DNA from: an uncultured Odoribacter sp.
GTDB lineage: Bacteria > Bacteroidota > Bacteroidia > Bacteroidales > Marinifilaceae
Assembly: GCA_910578105.1 (NCBI GenBank)
Contig: CAJTPD010000002.1
Span: 21,269-85,268 of the forward strand
DNA length: 64,000 nucleotides
Direction: 5' to 3'
The notes beneath the pieces are model-generated. The model saw nothing but the letters and a program-made list of their open reading frames with translations. It did no database searches and was not told where the DNA came from. Of the stretch, positions 9,212-18,615 are shown one piece after another. Position 1 is the first letter of the stretch; the number at the start of each line of letters is the position of its first letter. The translations under genes were made by a program, and so were the position numbers.

Positions 9212-9244
9212 AAAGGGGCTGTCAGATACGTCAGCCCTTTTTTT
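9212..9244 (+). terminator. Rho-independent terminator after tonB-like gene
   Basis: AAAGGGGCTG pairs with CAGCCCTTTT around an 11-base loop (one G-T wobble), directly followed by a run of T ending at 9244. Position is 20 bases after the stop codon. Confidence 0.85.
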
Positions 9245-9341
9245 ATCTTCACAAATGAATAAACAGAGCGAAACTTCCTGAACAAACAGATAAACGAATC
9301 TGTATAAGACCCGCAAGAAGTTAATCTTTTATTTTACATGT

Positions 9342-10562
9342 ATGTATTACACCGGAAAAGAAACTGAGAAAGCAATTTTAGTAGGAGTAGCCCTGCAATC
9401 CCAGGGAATCAGTCACACGCAAATGAGTGAATACCTGGACGAACTTTCTTTTTTAGCAGAAACAGCAGGCGCAGAAACCGTGAAAATATTTACACAGAAT
9501 CTGGACAAACCCGTTCACGCAACTTTCATCGGTAAAGGAAAACTGGAAGAAATCAAAGCTTATACCGATGAACATGCAACCGACATGATTATTTTTGATG
9601 ACGAACTGAGCCCTACTCAATTACGAAACATAGAATCCGTATTTCCCGGTATCAAAGTACTTGACCGGACAAACCTGATTCTGGACATATTTGCCAGCCG
9701 TGCACGCACAGCACATGCCAAAACACAAGTGGAACTGGCCCAATATCAATACCTGCTGCCCCGTCTGACCGGGATGTGGACCCACCTTGAGCGACAGAAA
9801 GGAGGTATTGGACTGAGAGGTCCCGGAGAAACAGAAATAGAAACAGACCGGCGAATCATCCGGGACAAAATCACCCGGTTAAAAGAGGAATTGGTTAAAA
9901 TCGACAAACAAAAAATCATCCAACGGAAAAACAGGGGAAAACTGGTCCGGGTTGCACTCGTAGGCTATACGAACGTAGGAAAATCAACATTAATGAACTT
10001 ACTCAGCAAATCGGATGTTTTTGCTGAAAACAAACTTTTTGCCACATTAGATACTACAGTACGGAAAATTGCCATCAAAAATGTACCCTTTTTATTAGCC
10101 GATACGGTCGGTTTTATCCGGAAACTGCCTCACCATCTGATAGAATCTTTCAAATCTACTCTCGACGAAGTAAGAGAAGCAGATGTCATTCTTCACGTTG
10201 TAGATATATCCCATCCTCAATTTGAAGAACAAATGAAAATTGTCAATGAAACATTGGCCGAACTAATCAAAAGCCCCAAACCGACACTCATTGTATTCAA
10301 CAAAATTGATGCATTTCAATACGTACAAAAAGAAGAAGACGATCTCACACCCGTTTTAAGAGAAAACTATAGTCTGGACGATTTGAAACAAATGTGGATG
10401 TCAAAACAAGGAGGTGAAACGGTTTACATCTCGGCAACCCGCAAAGAAAATATTGAAGAATTAAAAGACAAACTCTACACCATCGTCAAAGACATCCACT
10501 CTGCCCGTTTTCCATACAATGATTTCCTTTATGCGGATGATGAAACCAAAGAATTTGAATAG
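9342..10562 (+). CDS. hflX: GTPase HflX
   Basis: A 406-residue ribosome-associated GTPase that splits stalled or stressed ribosomes. The N-terminal HflX domain carries the glycine-rich signature GGIGLRGPGETEIETDRR (about 148-165), then a coiled-coil helical region, then the G domain with GYTNVGKST (P-loop), DTVGF, and NKID. Length is within the family range. The first ATG at 9342 is accepted because the N-terminal domain begins normally. A perfect 40-bp palindrome separates it from the convergent tyrS. Confidence 0.95.
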   Translation: MYYTGKETEKAILVGVALQSQGISHTQMSEYLDELSFLAETAGAETVKIFTQNLDKPVHATFIGKGKLEEIKAYTDEHATDMIIFDDELSPTQLRNIESVFPGIKVLDRTNLILDIFASRARTAHAKTQVELAQYQYLLPRLTGMWTHLERQKGGIGLRGPGETEIETDRRIIRDKITRLKEELVKIDKQKIIQRKNRGKLVRVALVGYTNVGKSTLMNLLSKSDVFAENKLFATLDTTVRKIAIKNVPFLLADTVGFIRKLPHHLIESFKSTLDEVREADVILHVVDISHPQFEEQMKIVNETLAELIKSPKPTLIVFNKIDAFQYVQKEEDDLTPVLRENYSLDDLKQMWMSKQGGETVYISATRKENIEELKDKLYTIVKDIHSARFPYNDFLYADDETKEFE

Positions 10563-10614
10563 TTAAATTATACTCTCCCCCGTTTCATTCCGTTTAAACA
10601 AATAACTATTCAAC

Positions 10615-10654
10615 AAAAGAAAGGACTGGTTTCCGGAAACCAGTCCTTTCTTTT
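10615..10654. terminator. Perfect 40-bp palindrome, bidirectional terminator
   Basis: Positions 10615-10634 and 10635-10654 are perfect reverse complements with no unpaired spacer. The outer arms are A-rich on the left and T-rich on the right, so both strands give a GC-containing hairpin ending in a T-rich tail. It sits 52 bases after the hflX stop and 2 bases before the end of the convergent tyrS. Confidence 0.9.
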
Positions 10655-10656
10655 CC

Positions 10657-11946
10657 TCACTTCACAACTATCAAAAAATAATTCTTTTTTCCGCTTTGGG
10701 CTAAAACATATTTCCCGTCAATCAGATGAGCCTCACTCACCAGAAAATCTTCCCCTGCCTTTTCTTTATTAATACTTATAGCATTAGCTTTCAAAGCACG
10801 TCTGGCTTCACCTTTGGAAGACATAATCGTAGTTTTATCAGCCAGAAAATCAACAATACCAATACCTGCTTTCAAATCAGCTTTGCTTATTTCAAACTGA
10901 GGAACCCCCTCAAACACAGCCAGGAAAGTATGTTCATCAATCTTACGCAACGTTTCCGAAGTCGCATTCCCGAACAAAATCTGAGAAGCCTCCAAAGCAG
11001 ACTGATAGGCCTCTTCGCCATGAATCAGGCAAGTTATTTCTTTAGCTAAAGTCTTCTGCAATTTCCGTAAATGCGGAGCCTCCTGGTGCTCGGCAATCAA
11101 AGCATCTATTTCTGCCGGAGGCAAAATAGTAAAAATTTTCACATACCGTGCCGCATCCTCATCAGTAGTATTCAACCAGAACTGATAAAATTTATAAGGC
11201 GAGGTACGTTCCGGGTCCAACCAAATATTACCGGATTCTGTTTTTCCAAACTTCTTGCCATCACTTTTCGTCATCAAAGGCCAGGTCAGTCCGAAAGCAT
11301 CCAATCCCTCCTTGCGGCGAATCAATTCTCCTCCCGTAGTGATATTTCCCCATTGGTCCGAACCGCCCATCTGCAACATACATCCGTAATTTTTACGCAA
11401 ATAAAGAAAATCATACCCCTGCACCAACTGATAAGTAAACTCAGTAAACGACATTCCGTCGGAACACTCTCCGCTCAAACGCCGTTTTACAGAATCTTTG
11501 GCCATCATATAATTAACCGTAATATGCTTACCGATTTCCCGGATAAAATCCAGAAATGAAAACTGCTTCATCCAATCATAATTATTCAGCATAATTGCCG
11601 CATTGGAAGCCGTTGAATTAAAATCAATAAAACGGGACAATTGAGCTTTAATCCCTGTCATATTTTTCTGAATAGTATCTTCAGTCAGCAAATTTCTTTC
11701 CTGTGACTTTCCACTGGGGTCTCCTATCATTCCCGTAGCTCCGCCAATAATAAAAATAGGCTTATGTCCTGCCATCTGAAAATGTTTCATCATCATGACC
11801 GACACCAAATGTCCTACATGCAAAGAATCGGCTGTCGGGTCTATCCCGACATAAGCCGTAGTCTGACCTTTCGCCAGCAATTCTTCCGTTCCGGGCATGA
11901 TATCATGAATCATACCTCTCCATTTCAATTCGTCAACAAAATTCAT
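10657..11946 (-). CDS. tyrS: Tyrosyl-tRNA synthetase
   Basis: Charges tRNA-Tyr. The class I Rossmann domain has the HIGH-type motif as HVGH (in ADSLHVGHLVS) and the KMSKS-type motif as KFGKT (in DGKKFGKTESG), followed by a C-terminal S4-like RNA-binding segment. I chose the ATG at 11946 (MNFVDELKWRGM), giving 429 residues, because Bacteroidales TyrRS proteins start this way. An upstream in-frame ATG at 11997 would add 17 unlike residues and overlap the cvpA stop. It lies directly downstream of the cvpA-like gene and may be co-transcribed with it. It ends at a palindromic terminator shared with hflX. Confidence 0.96.
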   Translation of the reverse strand: MNFVDELKWRGMIHDIMPGTEELLAKGQTTAYVGIDPTADSLHVGHLVSVMMMKHFQMAGHKPIFIIGGATGMIGDPSGKSQERNLLTEDTIQKNMTGIKAQLSRFIDFNSTASNAAIMLNNYDWMKQFSFLDFIREIGKHITVNYMMAKDSVKRRLSGECSDGMSFTEFTYQLVQGYDFLYLRKNYGCMLQMGGSDQWGNITTGGELIRRKEGLDAFGLTWPLMTKSDGKKFGKTESGNIWLDPERTSPYKFYQFWLNTTDEDAARYVKIFTILPPAEIDALIAEHQEAPHLRKLQKTLAKEITCLIHGEEAYQSALEASQILFGNATSETLRKIDEHTFLAVFEGVPQFEISKADLKAGIGIVDFLADKTTIMSSKGEARRALKANAISINKEKAGEDFLVSEAHLIDGKYVLAQSGKKNYFLIVVK

Positions 11947-11993
11947 GTTCGATAGTTTTATGGTATTCCGGTTCATTCCACCCGATATTCCGG

Positions 11994-12479
11994 TCAATAA
12001 CGGATAGCGTTATATATTTGTGTCGCAAAATTAAGAAAAGGACCGAATAATAAACTCTTTTGCCGGGTTTCTTCGCTGATAAACTGAAATTTTTCATTCA
12101 AGGCATCCACAATCAAGAGCAATACACACACAATGATGAAATATTTCACGATTCCCAACACCGTACCCAACAATTTATTCAGCAATCCCAAAGAAATAAT
12201 GTCAATCAATTTGGTCAGCAACTTCCCGATGATAAAAACGGCCACCACCACCACAATAAAAGTAACCGCCAAAGCAAGGTAAGACAGATAACGGGGAGCC
12301 ACCGAAACATTCAGGAAATCGCGCAAGATGCCCTCCGTATAAGGCGAGTAATTGATGGCCAGATACACTCCCAATACCAATCCCGCCAAGGTTGCCACTT
12401 CAATAATCAAGCCTTTCGAGAACCCCCGAAAAGCCCCGAAAAGCAAAAACAGCAGGATAATAATATCAATGTAGTTCAT
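11994..12479 (-). CDS. cvpA: CvpA family membrane protein
   Basis: A 161-residue protein with four hydrophobic segments. The start MNYIDIIILLFLLFGAFRGF and the following small-residue-rich helix match the CvpA (colicin V production) family, whose precise role in inner-membrane or envelope physiology is not settled. I prefer the ATG at 12479 over a GTG one codon earlier. On the minus strand TAAATTTG (12514-12521), a TAnnTTTG match, lies upstream of the start, but the -33 partner is poor. It precedes tyrS on the same strand. Confidence 0.85.
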   Translation of the reverse strand: MNYIDIIILLFLLFGAFRGFSKGLIIEVATLAGLVLGVYLAINYSPYTEGILRDFLNVSVAPRYLSYLALAVTFIVVVVAVFIIGKLLTKLIDIISLGLLNKLLGTVLGIVKYFIIVCVLLLIVDALNEKFQFISEETRQKSLLFGPFLNFATQIYNAIRY

Positions 12480-12593
12480 CACAAAATCCTATTTAAACCG
12501 GATTTCAAAAATACAAATTTATCGGGAGTTTTTTAGTTCATTTAATAATTACATAGATATTTGTTGTATATCATATAAATATTTATTTATTTT

Positions 12594-13796
12594 ATGAAAT
12601 TATTACAAATAATTACTATGAAAAAAATAATGATTTATTTAAACAGCATGAAATCAAGGTGTTTTATGCTTATTACGTGCTTGGCTCTAATGGCAAGCGT
12701 AACTTCATGTAGCGAAGATTATTTTGAAGAAAATATCCCCGAAAAGTCAAAACAACTTTCGAAAGCGGAGTTAATAGAACAAGTGCTGAGTCTTAAGGCA
12801 AAAACACGCGCAATTCCTCCTTTTCCTGTTGTAATGATGACAAGCAAATCAACCGTTTCTATCTCTTGTCGTACTACTGAAAGTGCGAAAGTTCACTGGG
12901 GTGATGGAGAGGAAACATTAATACCTGCAGGTTGGACAACAGGAAGTTATCCTGAATATTCTCATGCCTATCCTGACAACAATCCCCATGTTATATACAT
13001 AGAAACCTCTAATGAAGCAATACAGTTTTTGGGAGTAGGATGGAATGAACTTGAACTTTTGGATGTTACAGGTAATACGAACTTAGTAGAGCTTCAATGT
13101 AGTGGTAACGATTTAGAGGAGTTAGATTTAACTGGTTGTCCAAATCTGCAATTCTTATATGTAAGTGACAACAAGCTATCTGCTATGGATTTTACCTATC
13201 TACCTCGTCTCCAAGGCTTAGCATTGGATAATAACCTGTTTACAGACATAAATGTGTCTGAAAATCTAGAGTTAACAAATTTTGACATAGGAAACAATCC
13301 AATAACAGATATTGATTTAACAAATAATATAGCTCTGAAGAATATTGATTTGTGGGGAGTTGCTATAAAAACGATTAATAATCTTCAAATAAATGCTAAG
13401 AGTTTTGCTGTGTTTCCAAAATTAGAAAGACTTACAATATCCAGTACTCCTTTTACTTCATTAGATTTATCAAATAATCCATTAGTGAAAAATCTTAGTA
13501 TTTCTGCTACGGCAATAACTCAGTTGGATATATCGAATTTACAAATATGTTATTTGGATGCATCAGATTCTCAATTGACAAATTTAACATATACATCAAG
13601 AAATTTGGATCCTGATGCTTATCATATTAGTATACTTAGAACTCCTTTCCAAGAGGTTAAATCGAATGTACAATCCTTGGTTCTTGCATTACCAAGTAGA
13701 AAGGATATGAGTCAAGGTTTACTATGTACAACTTCAACATATATTGAACCTTGGCGTTCATTCTTGACTGCTAAAAATTGGAAAGTTTTTCCATGA
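12594..13796 (+). CDS. Leucine-rich-repeat lipoprotein with PKD-like N-terminal domain
   Basis: A predicted lipoprotein of up to 400 residues. The lipobox is in SVTSCSED, and the signal peptide is best begun at an internal ATG (MKSRCFML, position 12648) or at 12618, since the first ATG gives an overlong n-region. After the cysteine come a PKD-like beta domain (HWGDGEE, then HAYPD) and about eight repeats of 20-22 residues with the pattern LxxLDLTxxxNLxxLxVxxN, the arrangement of internalin-like repeats common in surface proteins of this phylum. It is visibly more AT-rich than its neighbours, suggesting later arrival. A terminator follows. The binding partner is unknown. Confidence 0.75.
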   Translation: MKLLQIITMKKIMIYLNSMKSRCFMLITCLALMASVTSCSEDYFEENIPEKSKQLSKAELIEQVLSLKAKTRAIPPFPVVMMTSKSTVSISCRTTESAKVHWGDGEETLIPAGWTTGSYPEYSHAYPDNNPHVIYIETSNEAIQFLGVGWNELELLDVTGNTNLVELQCSGNDLEELDLTGCPNLQFLYVSDNKLSAMDFTYLPRLQGLALDNNLFTDINVSENLELTNFDIGNNPITDIDLTNNIALKNIDLWGVAIKTINNLQINAKSFAVFPKLERLTISSTPFTSLDLSNNPLVKNLSISATAITQLDISNLQICYLDASDSQLTNLTYTSRNLDPDAYHISILRTPFQEVKSNVQSLVLALPSRKDMSQGLLCTTSTYIEPWRSFLTAKNWKVFP

Positions 13797-13808
13797 AATG
13801 TGAAATAT

Positions 13809-13843
13809 GAGGTCGAGCCAAAAGTTTGGGTTGACCTCTTTTT
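13809..13843 (+). terminator. Terminator after LRR lipoprotein gene
   Basis: GAGGTC (13809-13814) pairs with GACCTC (13833-13838). Additional inner pairing extends the stem, and TTTTT follows immediately. It is 12 bases after the stop codon. Confidence 0.75.
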
Positions 13844-13963
13844 GTTCGTACTCCTGATGGAGACTTCTTTCAAATATTCAATTCTCAGAGGGATATTTTG
13901 ACTTTGGGGACAGCCTCATAAAAATCACAGAAAATTCTAATTCTGATAATATATATATGCAAT

Positions 13964-16900
13964 ATGAGAATAATACTATTTTTTAATTGTGTGTTTTTAT
14001 TCTCGTATGGATATGTATATTCGCAAAAAAAAATCGAACTATCTCCATGTCCTGGAGTATTAATTAACAATGTATGTTGGGCTGAGAGTAACGTAGATAG
14101 TCCGGGAACTTTTTCCGCCACGCCTGAATCTTATGGCATGCTCTATCAATGGAACCGGAAAAAAGGATGGTCAGCAACAGATGCGGTTTCCGGATGGGAC
14201 ATCAGTTTACCATCTGGTAAATATTGGGAAAGTGCCAACGATCCGTGTCCTGCCGGCTGGCGAATACCTACTGACATGGAATTCAGTGCGTTATTGGATA
14301 ATATGAATGTAACTTCTATGGAAACATCGCAAAACGGAGTTCGTGGAAGAGAATTTACTGATAATACGACCGGAAATTCTATTTTTCTGCCCAAAGTCAA
14401 CTATCGAAGTGATAGCGGTACAATCAATAATATGGGATATTACGGGTGGTATTGGTCAAATAGTCCGTTATCAGACTCATTTGCCAAGGCTCTCTATATT
14501 CATGAAAAGACTTGTAACTCTGTAATGATGGCAAAAAACTATGGCCTTACCATCCGTTGCGTTGCCGGTGATCCTCCCGATTGTGACCATATCGTCACTG
14601 ATACTTCTGTCGTTATTTGCGCCAAGGATTTGCCCTACATTTGGGACGGCAGGACTTTTGATGTCGGGACGGAATCGGGTGTTTACCGTTTCCAATATAC
14701 CAGTGCGGTTACAGGTTGCGACAGCATCGTCAATCTGCATCTGACCGTGCAGCAGCCATATGAAACACTCCTTTACGATACGGTCTGCCGGGGAGACGGC
14801 TACCACGGTTACGATTTCCACCTGCCCGAGGGGACAACCGGTGGCACATTTACGGAAACATACCCCACCGTCCATGGTTGTGACAGCACCATTACGCTGC
14901 ATCTGTATGTTTCTCTGCCTTACCTCTTTCTCGAATCGCAAAGCATCTGCCAGGGGGATACCGTTGATTTCCGGGGGAAACGCCTGTATGCGAGTGGCGT
15001 GTATGACGATTCCCTGCGGACCGTTCACGGCTGCGACAGCATTTTCCGACTGACACTGACCGTACACCCGGTCCATGACCTTTGTTTCTCCGATGCGGTA
15101 TGCTACGGCAGCGACTACCACAATCACGGATTCGACCTTACGGCCGTCACCGCCGATACGATAGTCAGCGACACCCTGCAAACCCCTTGGGGATGCGATT
15201 CCATACGTACCCTCTTCCTCACCGTTCATCCGGTATATAATAAAATATTCCGCGACACTATCTGCGAGGATGACAGCTACCACGGTTACGGATTCCACCT
15301 GCCTGAAGGAACAAGCGGCGGCACATTTACGGCAACATACCCCTCCGTCCACGGTTGCGACAGCACGGTCACGCTGCATCTGTACGTCGCTCCAGCCTAC
15401 CTCTTTCCCGAATTGCAGGACATCTGCCAGGGGGATACCGTCAATTTCCGGGGAAGACGGCTGTTCGCCAACGGCGTATATGACGATTCCCTGCGGACCG
15501 TTCACGGCTGCGACAGCATTTTCCGGCTGACGCTGACCGTACACCCGGCCTACGACCTTCGTTTCTCCGATGCGGTATGCTACGGCAGCGACTACCACAA
15601 TCACGGATTCGACCTTACGGCTGTCACTGCCGATACGATAGTCAGCGACACCCTGAAAACCCGCTGGGGGTGCGATTCCATCCGCACCCTCTCCCTCACC
15701 GTTCATCCGGTATACAATAAAATATTCTACGACACCATCTGCGAGGGGGACGGCTACCACGGTTACGGTTTCCACTTTCCCGAAGGCACAACCGGTGGCA
15801 CATTTACAGAAACATACCCCACCATCCATGGTTGTGACAGCACCATTACGTTGCATTTGTACGTTTCCCGGACCTATTTCAGTGCTGCATTCCAAAGCAT
15901 CTGCCAGGGGGATACCGTTGATTTCCGGGGAAAACGCCTGTACACAAGCGGTGTGTATGACGATTCCCTGCGGACAGTCCACGGCTGCGACAGCATTTTC
16001 CGGCTGACACTGACCGTACATCCGGCCCCTGACCTTTCCTTTTCCGATGCGGTATGCTATGGCAGCGATTACCACAATCACGGCTTCAACCTCACAGCCG
16101 TCACCACCGATACGATAGTCAGCGACACCCTGAAAACCCGCTGGGGATGCGATTCCATACGTACCCTCTTCCTCTCCGTAAACCCGTTGTATGACATTCA
16201 ACTGTACGACACCATTTGCGAGGGAAGCCCGTACACCGGATACGGTTTCAACGTTACCGAAGCCGGCACGCATGTCCTGCGCCTGCAAAGCATACACGGG
16301 TGTGACAGTATTGTCACATTGCACCTCACCGTCCTCCCCGTATATCATCCCATCGTCCGTGATTCCGTCTGCCCTTCGGAACGGTACGACAGATATGGTT
16401 TCCACCTCTCCGATATCCGGCAAAGCGGCACCTACCGCTTGCCCTTGCAGACCGTACACGGATGCGACAGCACCGTCACGCTGGAACTGTACGTTTACCA
16501 GCCCTACCTCTTTCCCGAATCGCAAAGCATCTGCGAGGGAGATACCGTCGATTTCCGGGGAAGACGCCTGTACGAAAGCGGCATATACTACGACTCCCTG
16601 CGGACCATACACCAGTGCGACAGCATATACAGCCTGGACCTTTCCGTCCATCCGGTATATGACGTTCGACTGTCCGGAGTGCTCTGCGAGGGAAAACCGT
16701 ATACCGGATACGGTTTCAATGTCACCGAAGCCGGTACGCACGTCCGGCACCTGCAAAGCATACACGGGTGCGACAGCGTTGTCACCCTGACCCTCACCGA
16801 AGAGAAAAAGGTACAGGGAAGCATCGGATTCCTGCTGGACGATTGCAGCACGCACGGGTACAGTTTCTTTCTCGACTCGCAGATAATGATGATAGATACC

Positions 16901-17542
16901 TGGCAATGGGATATGGGGGACGGGACGGTATACCGCTCGGAAGAGGGATTCCACCAATATGCGGATTCCGGCGTTTACCGGATACGGCTTCTTGCGGAAA
17001 CCCACAGCGGCTGTGAGAACCGGTTCTCACACGTCCAGCACGTGCCGTTCTATTTGCCGGAGGTGTCCATTCATGCCGACCGCCGGGTCATTGACGAGGA
17101 TTACCCCACCGTCCGCTTTCACACGGATGTCCCGCAGGATATGGCGTGCGAGTGGGATTTCGGGGACGGGACGACGGCCCGGGGGGACAGCGTTTCCCAT
17201 ACGTTTGACGCCGTTACCCGGAAGTACTACGATGTCACGCTGAGGGTCATGAACGCGGACAGTTGCGTCACGGAAAACGGCATGCGCATAGAGGTGGTCT
17301 TCCTGCCTAAATCCCTCAATACCTTCACTCCGAACGGCGACGGTGTCAACGACATCTTCATGGCGGGATTCCGGATTGAGGTCACAGACCGAAACGGACT
17401 CAGAATTTATACGGGGGAGGACGGATGGGACGGAACCGTAAACGGCAGGCAGGCCCGGCAGGATACCTATTTCTTCCGGCTGTTTTACCGGACGGCAAAC
17501 GGGGAAAGAATAAAAACAGGATATGTAACACTGATTCGATGA
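13964..17542 (+). CDS. Type IX secretion substrate with repeat modules and gliding-type C-terminal domain
   Basis: A 1192-residue exported protein. The signal peptide spans about 1-21 (ending YVYSQ). Residues about 25-205 form a Fib_succ_major-like domain (CWAESNV, WESANDPCPAGWRIPTDMEF). Residues about 206-945 hold roughly a dozen modules of 50-56 residues, each opening with a cysteine (xxICxGDT or xxVCYGSD) and closing with GCDS(I/T)xxLxLxV. Two PKD-like domains follow (WDMGDGT, WDFGDGT). The last 80 residues (NTFTPNGDGVNDIF to YVTLIR) are a type B T9SS sorting domain. It is probably a surface adhesin carried out by the type IX system. Its stop overlaps the start of the PorP/SprF-like gene. 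Base composition shifts from AT-rich to GC-rich at about 14.5 kb. Confidence 0.9.
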   Translation: MRIILFFNCVFLFSYGYVYSQKKIELSPCPGVLINNVCWAESNVDSPGTFSATPESYGMLYQWNRKKGWSATDAVSGWDISLPSGKYWESANDPCPAGWRIPTDMEFSALLDNMNVTSMETSQNGVRGREFTDNTTGNSIFLPKVNYRSDSGTINNMGYYGWYWSNSPLSDSFAKALYIHEKTCNSVMMAKNYGLTIRCVAGDPPDCDHIVTDTSVVICAKDLPYIWDGRTFDVGTESGVYRFQYTSAVTGCDSIVNLHLTVQQPYETLLYDTVCRGDGYHGYDFHLPEGTTGGTFTETYPTVHGCDSTITLHLYVSLPYLFLESQSICQGDTVDFRGKRLYASGVYDDSLRTVHGCDSIFRLTLTVHPVHDLCFSDAVCYGSDYHNHGFDLTAVTADTIVSDTLQTPWGCDSIRTLFLTVHPVYNKIFRDTICEDDSYHGYGFHLPEGTSGGTFTATYPSVHGCDSTVTLHLYVAPAYLFPELQDICQGDTVNFRGRRLFANGVYDDSLRTVHGCDSIFRLTLTVHPAYDLRFSDAVCYGSDYHNHGFDLTAVTADTIVSDTLKTRWGCDSIRTLSLTVHPVYNKIFYDTICEGDGYHGYGFHFPEGTTGGTFTETYPTIHGCDSTITLHLYVSRTYFSAAFQSICQGDTVDFRGKRLYTSGVYDDSLRTVHGCDSIFRLTLTVHPAPDLSFSDAVCYGSDYHNHGFNLTAVTTDTIVSDTLKTRWGCDSIRTLFLSVNPLYDIQLYDTICEGSPYTGYGFNVTEAGTHVLRLQSIHGCDSIVTLHLTVLPVYHPIVRDSVCPSERYDRYGFHLSDIRQSGTYRLPLQTVHGCDSTVTLELYVYQPYLFPESQSICEGDTVDFRGRRLYESGIYYDSLRTIHQCDSIYSLDLSVHPVYDVRLSGVLCEGKPYTGYGFNVTEAGTHVRHLQSIHGCDSVVTLTLTEEKKVQGSIGFLLDDCSTHGYSFFLDSQIMMIDTWQWDMGDGTVYRSEEGFHQYADSGVYRIRLLAETHSGCENRFSHVQHVPFYLPEVSIHADRRVIDEDYPTVRFHTDVPQDMACEWDFGDGTTARGDSVSHTFDAVTRKYYDVTLRVMNADSCVTENGMRIEVVFLPKSLNTFTPNGDGVNDIFMAGFRIEVTDRNGLRIYTGEDGWDGTVNGRQARQDTYFFRLFYRTANGERIKTGYVTLIR
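14760..16190 (+). repeat. Three tandem 477-bp coding repeats
   Basis: The same motif TACCACGGTT recurs at 14801, 15278 and 15755, exactly 477 bases (159 codons) apart each time. Each unit encodes three different cysteine-bounded modules in order (YHGY type, FRG type, YHNHGF type). Diverged single modules continue to about 16800. The DNA copies are similar enough to recombine and change module number. Confidence 0.9.
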
Positions 17543-18504
17543 ACAGGAGGGTACGGAAATATGCCATAGGGACGCTGCTGGTCACCGTGCTGGCGGCATC
17601 TTCCGTAAAGGGCCAGGTCAATCCGGCGACGGCCTTTTACTGGGAGAACCCGTATTATATCAATCCGGCGTTTGTCCATACCGATGCCAGTGCCTATTTT
17701 TTCCTGTCGGCCCGGAAACAGTGGATGGCACTTTCGGGCAGTCCCGTCACGTTTTTCGGTACCGCCACGTTCTATTCGGAGAGGTACAGGATGCAGACGG
17801 GGGTGAAAATCCTGCACGACAAAATCGGATATGTCGGTTCCTCGGACCTCTCCCTGTCGTATGCCTATTCGCTGGAATTGCGCAACGGGGCACTGAACAT
17901 GGGGCTGGCGTTGTCGTACCAGTTGCAGGCGGTAGACCGGGAGAAGATGGCCATAGAGGAGGAGAACGACCCGGTACTCGCCAGTCTGGCGGACACGAAA
18001 AAGGAGTGGAACACCGGGGTGGGGGCGGAATATATTGCCGGACGCTCGCTGCGTGCCGGGATTTCCGCACAGAACATGCTTTCCTTCTTCAAAAAGGGAC
18101 GGAATATTTTCGGCGGTACGAATTACCTGTACGGCAGGTACCGCACACGCATTTTAGGCCGCCTCTACCAGCCCACGGCCTACCGTACGACGGCGTCGCC
18201 CACGACGTATGACATGGAGTGGGGGATTTGCCTGAGGCAGTATGAAAACGATTTTCAGGTGGACGGGGTGGTGTCGTTTTACCTGAACCACCATACCCAG
18301 CGGGAGAAGTTCCAGGTTTCCATTCTGGGACGGAGCATTGGGGAAATCGGCGTATTGGCGGGTGTCAAACTGCTTTCCGAGGTAAAGGTCCTGTGCGCAT
18401 ACGATTATAACTTCAGGGCGTGGCAGGGGAACAGCAGGGGGACGTTCGAGGTCATTGTCAGTTATTCGCTGTTGCCTAAAAAATGTGTCGCGGACGGGTT
18501 TTAG
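17539..18504 (+). CDS. PorP/SprF family type IX secretion membrane protein
   Basis: A 321-residue outer-membrane protein with a signal peptide (ending SVKGQ) and the family start QVNPATAFYWENPYYINPAF, then beta-strand-rich sequence to the end. SprF/PorP proteins help particular T9SS substrates, often the adhesin encoded next to them, reach the surface. The start chosen is the ATG at 17539, which overlaps the upstream stop by four bases (ATGA). Such overlap implies translational coupling and supports a dedicated partnership. A longer in-frame extension upstream lacks a signal peptide. It is GC-rich compared with the housekeeping genes on either side. Confidence 0.9.
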   Translation: MNRRVRKYAIGTLLVTVLAASSVKGQVNPATAFYWENPYYINPAFVHTDASAYFFLSARKQWMALSGSPVTFFGTATFYSERYRMQTGVKILHDKIGYVGSSDLSLSYAYSLELRNGALNMGLALSYQLQAVDREKMAIEEENDPVLASLADTKKEWNTGVGAEYIAGRSLRAGISAQNMLSFFKKGRNIFGGTNYLYGRYRTRILGRLYQPTAYRTTASPTTYDMEWGICLRQYENDFQVDGVVSFYLNHHTQREKFQVSILGRSIGEIGVLAGVKLLSEVKVLCAYDYNFRAWQGNSRGTFEVIVSYSLLPKKCVADGF

Positions 18505-18615
18505 GAAATGATATATAAATATTTTCATGACTTTACTTGCTGAAAACAAGTACTTTTGATAAATAAATGAAATTTACGACCTGAGTTTCTGTTTGTGGTC
18601 AGCCTCTTTTGTTCG

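Noticed and set aside
13834..13848. Similarity between the sequence ending CTCTTTTTGTTCG here and that near 18602-18615, considered as boundary repeats of a mobile island
   Set aside because: The match is short, T-rich and imperfect, and no integrase or transposase is present between the two sites.
14760..16190. Regular repeats considered as a CRISPR array
   Set aside because: The period is 477 bp, the units are coding and in frame, and no cas genes are near.
14477..17005. Very long open frame on the minus strand (about 840 codons) opposite the T9SS substrate gene
   Set aside because: It is a shadow of the GC-rich repeats: its product is repetitive with no known domain or signal, while the plus strand has a full signal peptide, domains and sorting tail.
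17425..17538. Upstream in-frame extension of the PorP/SprF-like gene
   Set aside because: It overlaps the end of the substrate gene by over 100 bases and hides the signal peptide, which starts at the ATG at 17539.
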